The notes under the pieces are model-generated. The model saw only the letters and a program-made list of their open reading frames with translations, was not told where the DNA came from and searched no databases. Positions 25,801 through 36,600 of a stretch of 64,000 nucleotides of DNA are shown piece after piece. Within the stretch, counting starts at the first letter, position 1; each line of letters opens with the position of its first letter. Position numbers and translations under genes: made by a program. Origin of the DNA: Micromussa lordhowensis (lineage: Eukaryota; Cnidaria; Anthozoa; Scleractinia; Lobophylliidae); NCBI GenBank assembly GCA_964020085.1, contig OZ026599.1, positions 36,122,787 to 36,186,786 of the forward strand, given 5' to 3'.

Positions 25801-27339
25801 ATAGTTGTCGGTCACATTTAGCCTCACTTACAGTTATTCCTGCGGCTCGTCACGTAAGGCTTTCCAACAGGACTACGTGAAAAGACTTAAAACAAGTCTG
25901 CGAAGTAGGTTACGCGTGCGCTAGTCTCCCAGCTAGTCCAGAGTACTCAAGGACCAATTGCAAGGTCCAGAGGACTGGTTTCTAGAAAATCCTTATTTGT
26001 TACAGTCCTGCCAAACATGGCAGACTTGTCACCCCTAGACCCCTCCCCTCCAAAAAGCGCGCCTCAGTCCTTCGTTGTTATTGTGCGAGGTGTTGTGTAT
26101 TTCTCTGCTGTGTGGAGAGTGCAGCCCGTGTACGAACGGCAAGGAATCACCAGTCATTGATCCTTTGCAGTCATCAGCTGAGTCCTCTCGCGGCTTTTGG
26201 CGTTACATAGTGTCGCATAACGACCCAAACAAATGAACCTTTTTGACGATCTTACCCTTTTCTGATTTTTTCGTTCAAACAGAAAATAAGCCTCACCGCT
26301 CGATGTATCAAGCTGAATTTAGTAAATATGCAATGTTTCACGAGGATCCGTTGAAACCTCATGAAAATATGCGATCCCAAACTTGGAGCTTTTTCAAATC
26401 TATATGGAGTTGTGTTTTGTTTACGTGAAAAAATACGAAAAATTGCTGATATTGCTTGAAAACGTCAAAAAGGCGCATTTGTCGTGCTGCAACTGAGAGC
26501 TAGCGCTTAAAAATTCAGAATGTTGTTGATCTTCAATCGCTAAAAGTATTTATTTGAATGTTTCCGTAGGTTTTATCTTCAGTTCTCTCTGAAGCTGGGT
26601 TTGATGGTGAGGCGTTGATAGCAGCGACCCAAGATCAACAAATCAAAGATCAGTTACGAATAAATACTGAAAGGTAAGCATTACAGGCTATCGTGTTCAA
26701 CCCAGCAGAGGGACTGCGAAGGTCTGGGGCAAAGGAGAACCAGTCTGGACACTCAGACTCTTGTGTGCCCTACTCGAAATTCTTCTTGAAAGTCTTACAG
26801 AGTCTCTCATTTGCCCTACGCACACCACTGAAATATTAACGGAAACTTCAATGCAATTCTCATCCATAAACTCTCGAACACTGTTAGCGCTTCGCGGAGA
26901 AAGAAAGGGAAATAAAGGGGAAGAAGAGCCTGCCCTCACCGCTTTGAATTCTGAATGGCGGGTCCAAATTTACCCTTTCCTCCGCTTCTCTCTTTGCCCG
27001 CGAAGAGCGTGCTCGCGGGCAAAGTTTAGTTCTGAGACTTTGATGATTTCCTTTCCATGTTCTCATTACCTCTCCTTTGTCAATGTGTTGATTTTCAAAT
27101 GAGAATTAAGATGTCGATCATTCTTGAGAATTTTAAATTGCTATCAGGTGGATGTCAAATGGAGCTTAACTTTCCTTCTTGTGTGTAGAGCATTCGCCGC
27201 CGGACTGTGTGGGGTTCCAAGCTACCAAGTCAACAATGGATCTGTGGTGTGGGGACAAGATAGACTAAACATTATTGCGGACATGTTGTGTGGTTGGGAG
27301 GACCACTTAAAACCAACCACCAGCAGCAGCAAACTTTAA
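16811..27339 (+). CDS. Two-domain 2-hydroxychromene-2-carboxylate isomerase / DsbA-like protein, about 447 aa
   Basis: Thioredoxin-fold family (DsbA/HCCA isomerase, PF01323; relatives of kappa-class GST), which binds glutathione. Exons: 16811-16931, 18189-18281, 20283-20453, a candidate 31-nt exon 20539-20569, 21811-21984, 23156-23336, 23780-23878, 24652-24826, 25746-25789, 26570-26673 and 27189-27339. The total is 1344 nt, exactly 448 codons. Domain 1 starts FYYDVVCPFAYMAS and has LNPMRLLAA, ALDRGSFGVPSFWVND and FFGVDHL. Domain 2 starts IYHDFSSPWSYIGS and has YEAGWRHDRNIGDPQ and GVPSYQVNNGSVVWGQDRL. The position that is Ser in domain 2 (SSP) is Cys in domain 1 (VCP), so the two sites may differ. 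Each half is near the usual 200-220 residues of a single isomerase. The 31-nt exon and the exact start of the next exon (21811 or 21799) are uncertain; all other joins are in phase. Substrate unknown; detoxification is an inference. Confidence 0.8.
17260..17490. repeat. Imperfect inverted repeat in intron 1 of the isomerase gene
   Basis: The left arm (about 17260-17345: ACCTGGCCTTTGAATGG, GACACAGACCTC) and the right arm (about 17398-17490: AGAGGTCTGTATC, CCATTCAAAGGCCAGGT) are reverse complements with scattered changes. Non-coding foldback element. Confidence 0.6.
18131..18165. repeat. Short near-perfect palindrome
   Basis: CATAGTTAATGGAGGGG is followed at once by its complement CCCCTCTATTAACTATG with one base difference. 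It lies 24 bases before the exon 2 acceptor of the isomerase gene. Confidence 0.6.
18441..18712. mobile_element. Small TIR element (MITE), copy with both ends
   Basis: Ends AGAGCGGTTTTCATTTGAGT and, on the other strand, AGAGCTGTTTTCAATTGAGT form terminal inverted repeats of about 28 bases. The inside is non-coding and matches 4380-4585 in reverse orientation. It sits in intron 2 of the isomerase gene. Confidence 0.7.
18735..20200 (+). mobile_element. Decayed tRNA-derived SINE, split by a TTAA-bounded insertion
   Basis: The left part (18735-18867) has the B-box GGTTCAAGCCCTGGACAGGG, TTCTTGGGTAAGACACTTTA and CAGAGTGCCTCTCTTTGCCC in the order of the intact SINEs at 6162 and 60769. The right part (20132-20200) continues with CATCCAGGGGGAAGTAGTAC and GTGCTACAGAAACTGGGG. 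The missing middle is replaced by the element at 18872-20127. Confidence 0.7.
18872..20127. mobile_element. TTAA-flanked non-autonomous DNA transposon (piggyBac/Kolobok-type target)
   Basis: Terminal inverted repeats GGTTACTGTAGACCTTCAG (18872-18890) and its complement at 20109-20127 are bounded by TTAA at 18868-18871 and 20128-20131. The 1256-bp inside has no transposase-like frame. It has a second inverted pair around GTGTGAGGCTTTTTCGATATTCC at 19140 and its complement near 19255-19280. It interrupts a SINE, which dates it as younger. Confidence 0.75.
21420..21722 (-). mobile_element. Palindromic MITE, copy 1
   Basis: Matches 41860-42168 in reverse orientation over its whole length, including the hairpins CTATCGCGTGATAGTTGA.. 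and ACTCACTATCTATCACAGAA. A partial relative continues at 21724-21795 up to the exon 4 acceptor of the isomerase gene, and another fragment lies at 11850-11925. Confidence 0.75.
22445..22560. repeat. Imperfect inverted repeat in an isomerase intron
   Basis: ATGTGATAATTCATTTGTGAGGTTACAAT at the left end pairs with ATTGTAACCTCCCAAATGAATTGTCGCAT at the right end, around a loop of about 50 bases. Non-coding. Confidence 0.6.
25259..25292. repeat. Short hairpin
   Basis: CCAAATTGAGAGT and ACTCTCAATTTGG are perfect inverted arms around a 7-base loop, in an intron of the isomerase gene. Confidence 0.7.
25474..25658. mobile_element. Short TIR element with CAGGCGCGGATCCAGG ends
   Basis: Left CAGGCGCGGATCCAGG and right CCTGGATCCGCGCCTG are perfect 16-bp inverted repeats. 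The CAG...CTG termini resemble hAT elements. A matching 8-bp duplication was not found. Confidence 0.65.
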
Positions 27340-27662
27340 AGAATAATTCACTCCGTATCTTAGAGCACAGGAACAATTTTCCATGTCATACTGAACACGA
27401 ATGGACGACTTTGATTGGCTGGCACGCTTGATGTCACACATGTAAGATATCTGACGCAGAATCAGCAGCGCACCTCAAATTATTCAAAGAAACATATTTG
27501 AAGTACATCAATACTGAAACACTGAAATCAAATCCCTGTTTGAATGACCGTTGAGTGTGCTTTATTTGATAAACGAGTTTCAGTGTTTTATCCAAGTTTC
27601 GACCTGATAAAGCACAATAACGGCGGAAGTCGCGGACGGCGCTGAGAAGTACTTCAATATAA

Positions 27663-27963
27663 TTAACAATTATTCCACAAGCGCGCGTTGGATATGACAT
27701 GGTAGATAGCCAACGAAGCGCATAGCGCCGAGTTGGCTATAATCATCTCATATCCAACAAGGGCGAGTGGAATAATTGTTTTATTAAAAACGCCCCAAAA
27801 TTATAGCAAACTAAACTTAAAAAATAAATTAAAAACGCCTCAAAAAAAATCACGCGTACGCTTACCGCATTCGTAGAGCATGGTATAATGGCTCATAGCC
27901 CATGATGATTAAGCCAATGAAAACTCTCGAATTGCGTTATCTAATAATCCAGTTTTTAATAAA
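27663..27963 (+). mobile_element. Dispersed hairpin-headed repeat, copy 1
   Basis: Shares almost its whole length with 49212-49500 in the same orientation: TTAACAATTATTCCACAAGC, CTCATATCCAACAAGGGCGA, GGTATAATGGCTCATAGCC and TTATCTAATAATCCAGTTTT. The first 130 bases fold back on themselves. Partial copies lie near 12980-13018, 45015-45060 and 51545-51595. Confidence 0.7.
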
Positions 27964-28404
27964 AGCTAATACCTCGACACAATGAATGCTGCTTTATCGC
28001 TTAACTGGATTAAGCTCGGAGAGAGACACTGGTGAGGTGGATTCCACAGCGATTTTCCTCAACAATTTAACTTACACGAGTGAGAGATTGTAGCATTTCA
28101 AAAATAACAGCTAATACCAAATGAACTGAAATTCATTTCAAATGTGCCATCTTGTCGTATTACCAGTCAGACCTGCACTTGTTCAAAACTGTCACCATAT
28201 TTTATTGTTTGTTCAAAACTAATTTCTCTACACTTTACACAAATTCGGATACCATATGATGAGGTTATACAACAAGTACTTATTGTCTAGACAACGTATT
28301 ATGTTCTAGCTATCTACAATTATAATCCATCCAATATTTTCGTTCGCGTGCGATTGGTCTAAACTCATCACGTGACTGAATATTCCCCAGCTAATACATA
28401 TATT

Positions 28405-28527
28405 TTATTAGACGTTTTGGTGTGTAGTATCCCTGTATATTTTTACGAGTTGTGCAGTATTTTGACGAGCCCGTAGGGCGAGTCAAAATACAAACAACGA
28501 GTAAAAATATACAGCGATGCTACACAC

Positions 28528-28560
<33 letters not shown>

Positions 28561-28998
28561 GTTTCTTTTCCCAAAATTCTGACTTGCCAAGGTTTTGAAC
28601 TTCACGCGGCCGGGAGGAATGTGACGAGTACAAATATCTGTTATTTGTACTCGTTTCGCGCGATATTTGTACTCTAGGAAGCAGAGTTGGATAATAATGG
28701 GGATTATTATCCAACTCTGCTTCGTAGAGTACAAATATCGCGCGAAACGAGTACAAATATCACACGATATTTGTACTCGTCTCATTCCTCCCGGCCGCGT
28801 GAAGTTCAAACCTTGGCAAGTCAGAATTTTGGGAAAAGAAATCGTTGGATAATAAATCTCTTATTAGACGTTTCGGTGTGTAGTATCGCTGTATATTTTT
28901 ACTCGTTGTTTGTATTTTGACTCGCCCTACGGGCTCGTCAAAATACCGCACAACTCGTAAAAATATACAGCGATACTACACACCAAAACGTCTAATAA
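28405..28998. mobile_element. 594-bp nested palindrome (foldback element)
   Basis: The two halves (28405-28700, 28701-28998) are near-perfect reverse complements centred at 28700/28701, where ATAATAATGG meets GGATTATTAT. Each half carries its own hairpins: one around GTATTTTGACGAGCCCG with its complement, and one around ACGAGTACAAATATC with its complement. Ends: TTATTAGACGTTTTGGTGTG. No coding capacity. Confidence 0.85.
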
Positions 28999-30156
28999 GA
29001 TATATATATCCGAGTGATATTTCCCAATTTTCAAAACTGCGCGTGTTGCGAAAAATATTTGAAGGATAATACGCTCTTGGAAAACTGTTCCCTTCTCGAC
29101 CCTTCTTCCGGTCCAAATGGAGGCTATTCTTTCTGTAACATGCGGTCATATCTAGTGACGCTCTAGTCTGTCCACAGACCGGCTTTTTTTTTCGTTTGCA
29201 ATCGTCAAGGGTTCGAACAAAATAAAAACTGCGGGGGACTGGATTGAACGAGCCCGTGCACACGAGGTGGAGTGGCTAAAAAAACTGAAACAGCTGTGAA
29301 CTAGAAAGTTCTACCGTCATAAACTAGGTTTCACAACCGATTCTTCTAGTGGGTGGTTGTCTTGACAACAGTTTATATATACTTTAAAAAAAAGTTACAA
29401 GCAACAGGTGACCGCACCTGGAAAGTATATACGCTATCTTAAGCAACGACGACGTCGAAGACGACGCCTTGTTAAAAATGAAATTATATTTTACCAGCGA
29501 AATTCGCAATTGTCTAGATCTGTTTAGTACGCCAATGGCGTAAGACTAAATATGCAATGACAGCGTTCGATTCCAAATGTCGTCATTGTTCGCGTTCTTC
29601 AGACTACGCAGATCTTGGATATTTTATGTTGTTTTGCAGAGAACGGCAAAGAAATGTTCAAAGATTTATGACGCACGTGCACAGCCATCGTTTGCTGGCG
29701 GCGTTCTCGTTGCCGTCGTCGTGGTTTGCTTATGATCCCAATTATATTGTACATTGAACCGTGCCTACGGATTATTGACTCCGTTTTGATAGAATTTGAT
29801 CTTCTTACACCACAAAAAAGATGCTCCGTTTCGTTTTCCACTGAAGGTACATTTTGTGACCAATTCCTCGTAGGAAATCGGTCTGTCCGTTAAAAGAAAT
29901 GCCTTGAAAGTTCCATCTAGCTAAGACTCTTACTTCAGACTACAATCATGAGACAGCAGCTTGACTGGTCGTTTTGATGCCAGTTTATACTTGGAAAGTG
30001 TTTTAAGTGTGATTGCTGTCTGAACAACGTTTTTTTTACTCTATACTCATAATTATATTCAAGAAGATAGACAATGATTCAAGTTGGACAGCTGACCTGC
30101 ATCTTAATAGAGCACGAGTGTTGCCTTGGCAACAGACCACTAAAATCATAATTATT

Positions 30157-30303
30157 CTAATCATGAAAAGTACAATTTCCTCGATTATTATTTGTTTAAA
30201 AAACTCCTGTTTTCCACTAATTTATTTGCCAAGTTGTTATCGGACAGTTCGTTATCTGACAGTTCAATTAGCCAATCAAAGTTGTAGTTTAAATCAGCCA
30301 ATC

Positions 30304-30335
<32 letters not shown>

Positions 30336-30547
30336 TCGATTTCAGAGCGACATTAAACAATTTACGCCTCCTCTGTCAGTATTTTATTGCAATTTACTAT
30401 TACTCTTTTCTCGGAAATTGTAATTTTTATAACTAATTCTTCGTGTCGTCCAGTTCGGTCTGTAATCATACTCGTGATAAACAAGATTTGTTTTATTACT
30501 CGTATGATTATAGACCGAATTGGACTCCACTCAGTCCTATTACCATT
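30157..30547 (+). repeat. Dispersed repeat with internal palindrome, copy 2
   Basis: Same-orientation relative of 5143-5573. It carries the TTCGGTCTGTAATCATACTC block and its complement near the 3' end. Confidence 0.65.
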
Positions 30548-30663
30548 TGAAATACCGGTCCCTATGTTATGCCAACAGTCGTTATCAGTTTCCTTTCGTT
30601 TCTGTTAAATCTTCCGCAATCTTCATCTCAGCAATTGAGATACAATATCTGTATTTGTTGAAA

Positions 30664-33600
30664 TCAAATCCCGGCACACTGATGTTTAATTTCCTTAACA
30701 AAGTCTTTGCTTTCCACTGCTGTTTTCCTCAGGCTTGACTCGGTTTGCCAACAGGATGTCATGAGTTCGGTCCATTGTGCTGGAGGAGGATTGGGAACGA
30801 ATCCCCTTCCGCTCCTGGGGGCCTGAGGCCGATAATTCTCCTCTTTAATTTGCCGAAGGAACTCGCCTCGGCTAAGACTCTGATAGCGTAGTTCGGAGAA
30901 GACTCTTTTACCGAACCACATCTCCCACATTATGAGACCGAAACTGTACATGTCGGCCTTCGTGCAGTAGGGTTTTCCTTCGTGTACTTCTGGTGCCATG
31001 TACAGAATTGTCCCACATACGGTTCCCAGGATTCCTTCTTTAAATTTGGCCAAGCCTAGGTCTGCCACTTTGACGTGGTCGTGTCTTGACATCTGTAAAT
31101 TGAATTTGCAAATTATCATCCATTGTCCACCTGGGGGCAAGGAACTAAGAGTAACATGGAGTAGTCAAGATCTGAAAAAAGGGCAAGGCCTTGTCTTGAA
31201 AGGTAAAAAATTATTTCCAGACCACAAGTACAAAGGCCGTAAAACATTCAAACAGCCCAAGAACAGCCACCACATGATAACAATAGGAATGGTTAAATCG
31301 CGAAAATCAGTAACCAAATGCATCGAAAACTAAAAACTGGACTGGACACTTTCTAGCACCGCTACGTCCCACAAATTTAGTCAATGCGACCCTTTGCATA
31401 GTATCTTAACTTTGCCGTCGAAAACTGTATATTATTTGCCATCGAATTCTTAGAAAACACTACAATTTCTGAAGCATGGCTCCCTACCCACAGGATGGCT
31501 TCCAAAACAGCGATAAGGTTTGTTTCAGTCGTTAAGAGTCCGTTTTGGCGAGAGCTACGTGCGCAGCGCTTTTGACCGCGGTAAAATTGCTGTTAGTCAA
31601 CTCACCAGAATATTGTCCAGCTTAAGATCCCTGTGAACAATGTTCTTGCTGTGAATGAACTCCAGTGCATCTAAGATCTGCTTGGTCCATCGGAATGTAT
31701 TGGTTGCTGCCTTCGGCGTCTTCCAAGGAATACGATCGTCGTTGTCGAAGATGTGGCTCTTGAGACTTTCAGCGCATAGGTCGAAGACAAGCGCCAAGGA
31801 AAGCAGCTTGTGGTTTTTAACTTCTATGACCACTCCATAGAACAGAACTATGTGCTTGTGCTTTAGTTGCCTATGGGAAGAATTGTTACGTTATGCTCAG
31901 TGGTGTGAAATTATCATTGCATAAGTGTTGTACAAGTAAACCACTTGGAAGTGTTTGTGTCAGGGATGAAATGTACGTGACGGACAAAAGCCTAACTTTC
32001 CCTTTCAGAATGCAAAAATACATTCTGTAAATTACTCTAAACTGATTACCACTAGTAACGTTTTGTAACCTCAAATGGAACGTAATCTCATTAGGCAACC
32101 ACCCGACACACTTTAAGGTATGGTTGAAGGAATGGTGTTCGTAAGTCAACAGATTCCATTTCACGTGAGTTTCAGTACCATTTTCTCTCAACAAACTTAC
32201 TTTGCCGTGGCTGCTTCGTGAAGGAAGCTGACCACATTTGATGGACTCGGAGCTCCTTTGAGCTTTTTGACAGCAACATCCCTCATTCCATGCCCGGGAG
32301 GGGTGAATTTCCCTTTGAAGACTGCACCATAGGTACCTACACCAAGGGTGTCCCTCTCGTCGTAATGAAGGCTCTTGATGTCCATTTGGCAAGGCGGGTA
32401 CATCACCTGAATTCCAGTTTGGATGGCATCAAACGTCAGCTTTTCATTCATCTCCTGCAGCTTCGCATTTAGCGGACCAAACTTTTCCAAAGTCTCCTTA
32501 TCCCTTGATTCATCTTCGTCTCTTGTGAGATCCTTGCATCTCTGCTCATACCTGGTTATTAGGTGTTGATGGCATCTCTTCATGCTGGCAATGCGATTCG
32601 TCTCCTCGGAGAACTTGTCTCGGACATAAAGGAGAACTTTATCGTTGATGAAAGCCTCCAGAAACTCTGTCGACAGTTCTGTTAAAGCATGACAAGGATT
32701 TCTCCTCAGGTGCCGTTCCTTGAGATGTTTGTCGATAGCCATGTAACCAACCACCGGTGCAAAAAGAACTCCTGCAGCCAGTCCAACAGGAATCAAAACT
32801 GGCATAAAAATTCCGAGAGTAGTGATCACAAGGAACTTTTTCATACTTGGATGTGAGAGCGAGAGGAGGCTTCCCTGACGAATCTCAAGCGGTGTCAACT
32901 GATGGCTTGAATCACCGACGAGTACCCGATCAATGTCATGGATGTCTTTCTCCAAATCGTAGAAACTTTGATGAAATCGTCTCTCGAGGTCTTCATAGGC
33001 TTTCGCAAAAAGCTTTTCTCTGTTTTCCCAGTTTTCAAAGAAAGACTGCAATCGCTCTTCAATACATCTGCTATACGTCTCCTTGATCTTTGTGGTATTT
33101 GTTCTATGATGATCGTCAATGTGGGGCACGTCGTTCTCTTCCCATGTACAAAACCTGAACCTAACTTCATCTGATTGCAAGTACGATGTCATTTCTTTAC
33201 CAAGGTTTTTCACTAGATTGGCTATTGCGTCTTCAATTTCCCGGATGAATGTGCCTTTCTTGAGCTTTTCCAGTTTCACTTCAAGTTCTTCGCGAACTTT
33301 AAGTCTTTCTTCCCCGAGTCGTTTTGCATTTCGCATTGCCCCTTTAAGATGATCCGAAAAGCTGCTGAGCTGACCACTGATCCAACTTTTGAAGAAAAAT
33401 AAGGGAATAATTTACTATTATGGCTCTATGCTGTCAGGTATTATGATGAAGGCGAACTTCACGCTCACAGCCTGCCTTCATGCTCAATTAGCCTGTGTTT
33501 ATATTTAACTCTGACTGTTAGAGCATTGTGAACGACACACCAATGTCTCTATACACCGCCTAATCTCGATCCTTTTTCAAAGTCTGTGGACGGGTTGAAC

Positions 33601-36600
33601 AAGTCTATGCAGTTTTGAAAATTAAGGGTTTCCAGAGTTCAGAGACAAACAATTTCCGTCACCGCCTTATTAATTTCTTCCAGGACTTAAACGCAGGGAA
33701 AGCAGAAAAACCATATAAATTGTATTAATAATATACGGAGGTAAAGTGTGTAGAAAAGATGATATTTTTCAAGAAAGGTGCCGATGCTGAAGCCTGAAGG
33801 GAGGCGTAAAGTTAATTTAGACTTACCTGTAAAGGTGTTCAGATTTTCTCTCGATGCAAAGTGGAAGAAGGCGTTGAAGTCCGTTAATCAGACTGTTCAG
33901 ATCGTCACTCATCACGTTAAACCTCCATTGCACTTGCGCGGCTGTCAACGCCGACATGTTAATTACTTGGGATCTTTCATCGAGGTCGGGGATTTTCTTT
34001 CTGAGTTTGTCGACAATGTGTTTTTTGAGGTCTTCTTTTTGGGTTTGGCTGGCTAGTTTTTCAACTTCATCCCACTTGTTGCAAACAAACAGAGCAGACT
34101 CAGCAGTAATGCCACAGCGCTCTTCACCCTTGTAGAGTTTTATCCATTCTCTCAGGATACGCAAAAGCTAAAAAAAATTCGATCAGACAAAAAGATGAAA
34201 TCGAACGTTAATCTTCATTCGATCCAAGATGTGACTTTTAAAATGACTTAGGGTTAGTAGCTGGGCCTGTTCCCTCTAGGTCTACATACAGTGGGCGAGT
34301 CAAGAACAACGCGGCGAGTTAGGGTGGAGGGAGATTGGGCCCTAGAAGAAGCTGCGGGTGTTCTAATCATCACTTCATTTTGTCAGGCTAGCTATTGTAA
34401 TATTCTCACATTTTTTTCAAGTTGAATGGCATATTACGCAATTGGGAAACCTTAAGGTAATATATAGCCAGATTGCCACCACCATTTTGATGCTAGCGGT
34501 ACTTCAATCGCGATGGTCAGCTGAAAGGTCTCAAACTTCAAACTTCAAACTTCCATTGGCAGGGACGAAACATACGTATGTAAGGCTAGCCATTGTAAAA
34601 ACTCTTACACCCCACAATCGTTCATAAAAAACCCATTTTCTCCTCTTATCTTATCCTTTATTACTCACTCTGTCCTCCTGTAATCCTCCAGCATTTGGAC
34701 TGTTTATTACGTAGATGAAGGCGTAGGCCTGCGGCAAATATTCCAAAGCTATCTTGTTTACTTGCTCTGCATCACCAATTCCTGGGCTGTCTACAATTAC
34801 CACACCACCCTGGACGAACACAACGGTAAAACAGTGAATGGCGAAAGTGTAAGGACAAATTACAACCCAAAGTCAGTTGCGTGGCGTTTTGGAAGCTCGA
34901 CTATGGCAAACTGACCACGATTGTTCTGTTGTTTTGGAACAGCACTTGACACTCATTACAGGAACCTGCTAGGAAGCAGTCGAACACCGCTGTCTCGAGC
35001 TGTCTGACCTATCACGGGAAAATTAAAACTGAGTTCGAGATAGCGAGGTTCTAGTGTTGTGATTGATGAGCCTGGATAGGATTACTTCTTACAAATTTCT
35101 TACAATTTGGTCCTTTTTTACTGCGCGGTAATAAGCCTGTGATGAAATAATATGATATAATGACGATGTTAACTCTTCTCTCGTTGTGTTCTCGTGACCT
35201 ACTTTGGTCTGACTTTACAGGAAAAATTAACAAATTTCTCCCAGAAATCTTGTATAGAACCTTACTTTATTTTATACCTTCAAGAGTGAGTTGGGTATCT
35301 TGATCTCTATTCTCTTACACCAGTTTTCATCTTCTACCGGTTTTTCAATGTACTCTTTAATCTTGGTAAACTTATTCTCGTTTATAGTGCGGGTAGATTT
35401 GCTTGGTTTGGAGAAGTGTAACACCGCTTCTTTCCTTTCTCCGTAGGATATTTCACAGATGGTGTGCGTGTTTTGTGTGATGCAGGTCGGCAGAACGTGG
35501 TCATTCAACAAGAGGTTAATAAGACTGCTTTTCCCTGCGCTGGTCTCTCCTGTTTGAATTAAAGTCATATATAGATTTAGCCAAGCATAAAAGCAAACCT
35601 GATTACGTTAGGTTAACCTGGCTTAAGCCTGCGATCCAATCGAAACCCTGTACCTGGGCAGCGGTCAACTTAATAAAGACGAGACTTCGATGATCTCTAA
35701 ACATGAGCCCGCGATATGGTCACGTGATTCTGGTCAGCGAATACCTTGTTTTGACGTGTATTGAACATAACATGGATGCCCAATATTTAAAATGTACGCA
35801 TTAAACCAGCCTCTCCCAATCTCTAAGGACAAAGCCTTGTGGAATTACAATCCCGGTTAAAAGTAGTTGGGACACGTGAGCTGGATCACGTATCTCACAT
35901 CCCCCCTAATCAATGCTGAAAAATGTCGCGTTTTTTTTTTTCAACGAAAAGGCAAAAATCACCTGATTATCAACATTGTAAGTGGGGGGAGGGGAGAACT
36001 TGCCTCGTGTCCCAACATTTTTGTCTGGGATTGTAGGTTGTTGCAGAGTGACATTTTATATTGATTTACAAGAAGGGGGCGTACGGACGTAGCGACCCAG
36101 CTACTTTTAGCCCGATGGGTTACCAAATTTTCAAAGCAATGGGGCTCTGCTTGGACTTCGCTATTAATCCAGTACCGAACATCGCGTGAATCGCACAAGG
36201 TCGTTCTGGTACGAGACAGCCAATAGTCATTAGTCTTACCAGCAATGAGTATGGTGTATCGCTTCTTTCTGAGATCTGCAATGTAATTTTCAGCTCCAGA
36301 CAGGAATTCTTTCTGTTCTCTCCGACTTATCGCCGTAGTTTCTTGTAAAATGTCCTTCACCTTCCCGTAGTATTCCCTCAACATATGTCGCCGGTTACGT
36401 GTGTGTTCCAGATCTTTCAAAATTCTCTCATATCCCTAAGCAAAGAATGGCTCCGTCAGGCAATGAACACCTAAGCTTGACACAGTAAGATCAGCCAGGT
36501 GGAATATTTCTATGTCCACCCGATCACCAACCTACAGACACTTCACCACTCAAAGGAGCTGCGTCACGGTTGAACGGTTTGAAAAATTTAGCCTAAAGTT

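Larger units (their letters stand above)
27340..30663. other. Intergenic region between the isomerase gene and GTPase-kinase gene A; repeats only
   Basis: No exon was found. The region carries dispersed repeats at 27663-27963 and 28132-28320 (relative at 41648-41850), a 594-bp palindrome at 28405-28998, a repeat at 29150-29390 (relative at 42170-42900, there split by a solo LTR) and a repeat at 30157-30547. Confidence 0.6.

Noticed and set aside
33119..33352. Plus-strand open frames antisense to exon 6 of genes A and B
   Set aside because: They mirror real coding exons on the minus strand, where all motifs and splice sites agree.
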